DNA from: Permianibacter sp046297695
GTDB lineage: Bacteria; Pseudomonadota; Gammaproteobacteria; Enterobacterales; Permianibacteraceae
Reading direction: 5' to 3'
DNA length: 64,000 nt
Assembly: GCA_046297695.1 (NCBI GenBank)
Contig: JBKBHF010000019.1
Location: forward strand, 1-64,000
In this document: positions 62,304-64,000 of the stretch, piece by piece
Position numbering within the stretch: position 1 is the first letter of the stretch
Layout of the letters: each line of letters begins with the position of its first letter
Notes under the pieces: model-generated
Databases searched by the model: none
What the model was told of the DNA's origin: nothing
Seen by the model: the letters and a program-made list of their open reading frames with translations, nothing else
Program-made: the position numbers and the translations under genes

Positions 62304-63989
62304 AGTTTATCAGATTGGGATTTGTGCTCTGGCCGGAACTTTGGCGCTTGTTTCCATTCCGGATCGTCTAGTTTATCAGATTGGGATTTGTGCTCTGGCC
62401 GGAACTAGTCCATCCAGCGGCGCACGACAGGGCGGAGTTTATCAGATTGGGATTTGTGCTCTGGCCGGAACGATACCGGCGAACAGAAAAAAGCCCGGCC
62501 GAGTTTATCAGATTGGGATTTGTGCTCTGGCCGGAACAGGCAGGTCCGGTCAGAGACTACGTTTTCAGTTTATCAGATTGGGATTTGTGCTCTGGCCGGA
62601 ACAACCCTGCAACCGTCAACATTGATCGCCCCAGTTTATCAGATTGGGATTTGTGCTCTGGCCGGAACTGGCGACACCAGCGACGAAACCAGCGAGCAAG
62701 TTTATCAGATTGGGATTTGTGCTCTGGCCGGAACTCCTGTACGCTATTGCCTGGCACGGCATGGAGTTTATCAGATTGGGATTTGTGCTCTGGCCGGAAC
62801 AACGACGGGACTGTCCAGGTGATACCGAATAGTTTATCAGATTGGGATTTGTGCTCTGGCCGGAACAGCCACCGCGCTGGCTTTTTGCTTTTCTGGAGTT
62901 TATCAGATTGGGATTTGTGCTCTGGCCGGAACACACCGCCGCCAGCAGCGGCGACGTGATCTAGTTTATCAGATTGGGATTTGTGCTCTGGCCGGAACCC
63001 GACCGCCTGCGGCGTGCTGCCGCCATCCAGTTTATCAGATTGGGATTTGTGCTCTGGCCGGAACAATGCTGGTCGCAAGTATGAACGGCAGCAAAGTTTA
63101 TCAGATTGGGATTTGTGCTCTGGCCGGAACCAATGGCCCGGCAGGCCGCCCTTCCCGACGAGTTTATCAGATTGGGATTTGTGCTCTGGCCGGAACCTCC
63201 TGAGTCATCCAATTGCGGTACTTTCAAGTTTATCAGATTGGGATTTGTGCTCTGGCCGGAACGTCTGACCGATAACGGCGCGGAGCGTGCTAAGTTTATC
63301 AGATTGGGATTTGTGCTCTGGCCGGAACGTTCCGCGAGTTCATCAGTGGCGCGACTTTAGTTTATCAGATTGGGATTTGTGCTCTGGCCGGAACCCGCGC
63401 CGCCATTTTGGACGAGGCAGAGAAGAGTTTATCAGATTGGGATTTGTGCTCTGGCCGGAACTGCATGGATGGCTCAGCGGTTTTGGTAATGAGTTTATCA
63501 GATTGGGATTTGTGCTCTGGCCGGAACCGCGATCCTATTTATCTGGGGTGGATTATCAGTTTATCAGATTGGGATTTGTGCTCTGGCCGGAACAAGAAGG
63601 GAGGGCTAAGAATCGTCGTGCTGAGTTTATCAGATTGGGATTTGTGCTCTGGCCGGAACACCATGCGCAAACTCGGCCAGCGATTGTTCAGTTTATCAGA
63701 TTGGGATTTGTGCTCTGGCCGGAACCGAAGCTCGTGGCGGTATGCAGGCCATTTCAGTTTATCAGATTGGGATTTGTGCTCTGGCCGGAACCGAAGCTCG
63801 TGGCGGTATGCAGGCCATTTCAGTTTATCAGATTGGGATTTGTGCTCTGGCCGGAACGGCAGCCTGCTTGCGGGTCATCCAGTATTTAGTTTATCAGATT
63901 GGGATTTGTGCTCTGGCCGGAACACTACCACCGTTTATGGCAAAAGCATCGGAAGTTTATCAGATTGGGATTTGTGCTCTGGCCGGAAC
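62304..63989 (-). CRISPR. CRISPR array, 26 repeats visible, 36 bp, transcribed from the minus strand
   Basis: 26 copies of one 36-bp repeat, plus-strand form beginning AGTTTATCAG and ending CTGGCCGGAAC, all identical by eye. Period 66 bp with 25 complete spacers: 30 bp each except 29 bp at 62538-62566 and 31 bp at 63395-63425. The spacers at 63726-63755 and 63792-63821 are identical. The anti-repeat in the tracrRNA and the terminator at 62267-62303 show that the RNA comes from the minus strand, where the repeat ends TGATAAACT, close to an extended -10 box. The last repeat ends 11 bases from the window edge; the array probably continues. Confidence 0.97.
63726..63821. repeat. Duplicated spacer-repeat unit
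   Basis: Two identical 30-bp spacers (63726-63755 and 63792-63821) on either side of the repeat at 63756-63791, a 66-bp tandem duplication. Confidence 0.95.
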
Positions 63990-64000
63990 GCGGTGAAGCT

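Noticed and set aside
62341..63996. Long repetitive reading frames across the CRISPR array on both strands (repeating SDWDLCSGRN, IRLGFVLWPE or FRPEHKSQSDKL)
   Set aside because: They arise because the 66-bp period is divisible by three and the repeat has no stops; they are the array itself, not proteins.

Overview
The window is chromosomal DNA from a GC-rich, Gram-negative, most likely gammaproteobacterial organism. Evidence for this is the gene set: SelO, a YecA/YgfB-type protein, TrhO, YajQ, the TIGR03545/TIGR03546 pair, TonB-dependent receptors, an LpxR-type outer-membrane deacylase, YfiR with a diguanylate cyclase, an OpgC-like acyltransferase, and REP-like intergenic repeats. I cannot name a genus from sequence alone. 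No rRNA or tRNA gene was recognised.

Layout: 1-214 is the tail of an IS1595-like transposase. 0.25-15 kb holds housekeeping and envelope genes: DUF456, selO, a YecA-like protein, an FeS (6-4) photolyase overlapping a DUF2256 gene, a 1413-residue polytopic membrane protein with a 15-bp minisatellite in its signal-peptide region, MDR oxidoreductase, GNAT, nhaC, trhO, a nitroreductase. 15-20 kb is signalling: a YfiR/GGDEF-EAL pair and a two-component system. 20-34 kb is a long run of minus-strand genes: tandem S9 peptidases, di-haem cytochrome, cNMP-binding protein, SDR, YajQ, TIGR03545/03546, GST, hydrolase, kelch protein. 34-44 kb has two TonB-dependent receptors, a GcvA-like LysR regulator, a PAS-GGDEF-EAL protein and a DMT transporter.

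44-48 kb is an old-yellow-enzyme/LpxR/TetR cluster carrying three copies of one 13-bp motif and two tandem terminators. 47.8-52.9 kb is a complete arsenic operon, transcribed arsR-arsC-acr3-arsC-gapdh-arsJ, with two different ArsC types and the organoarsenical branch. 53-57.3 kb has a YnfA protein, an acyltransferase and a GntR(YtrA)-regulated ABC exporter.

The right end (57.75-64 kb) is a compact type II-C CRISPR-Cas system. cas9 (1024 aa, nuclease motifs intact), cas1 and cas2 run on the plus strand. The RNA side runs on the minus strand. Upstream of cas9 is a tracrRNA with its own sigma70-like promoter, a 24-nt perfect anti-repeat and an intrinsic terminator. Downstream is an array of at least 26 identical 36-bp repeats, whose leftward transcription is indicated by the anti-repeat strand, by an extended -10-like sequence at the end of each repeat, and by a terminator hairpin abutting the first repeat. 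The array runs to within 11 bases of the window edge and probably continues.
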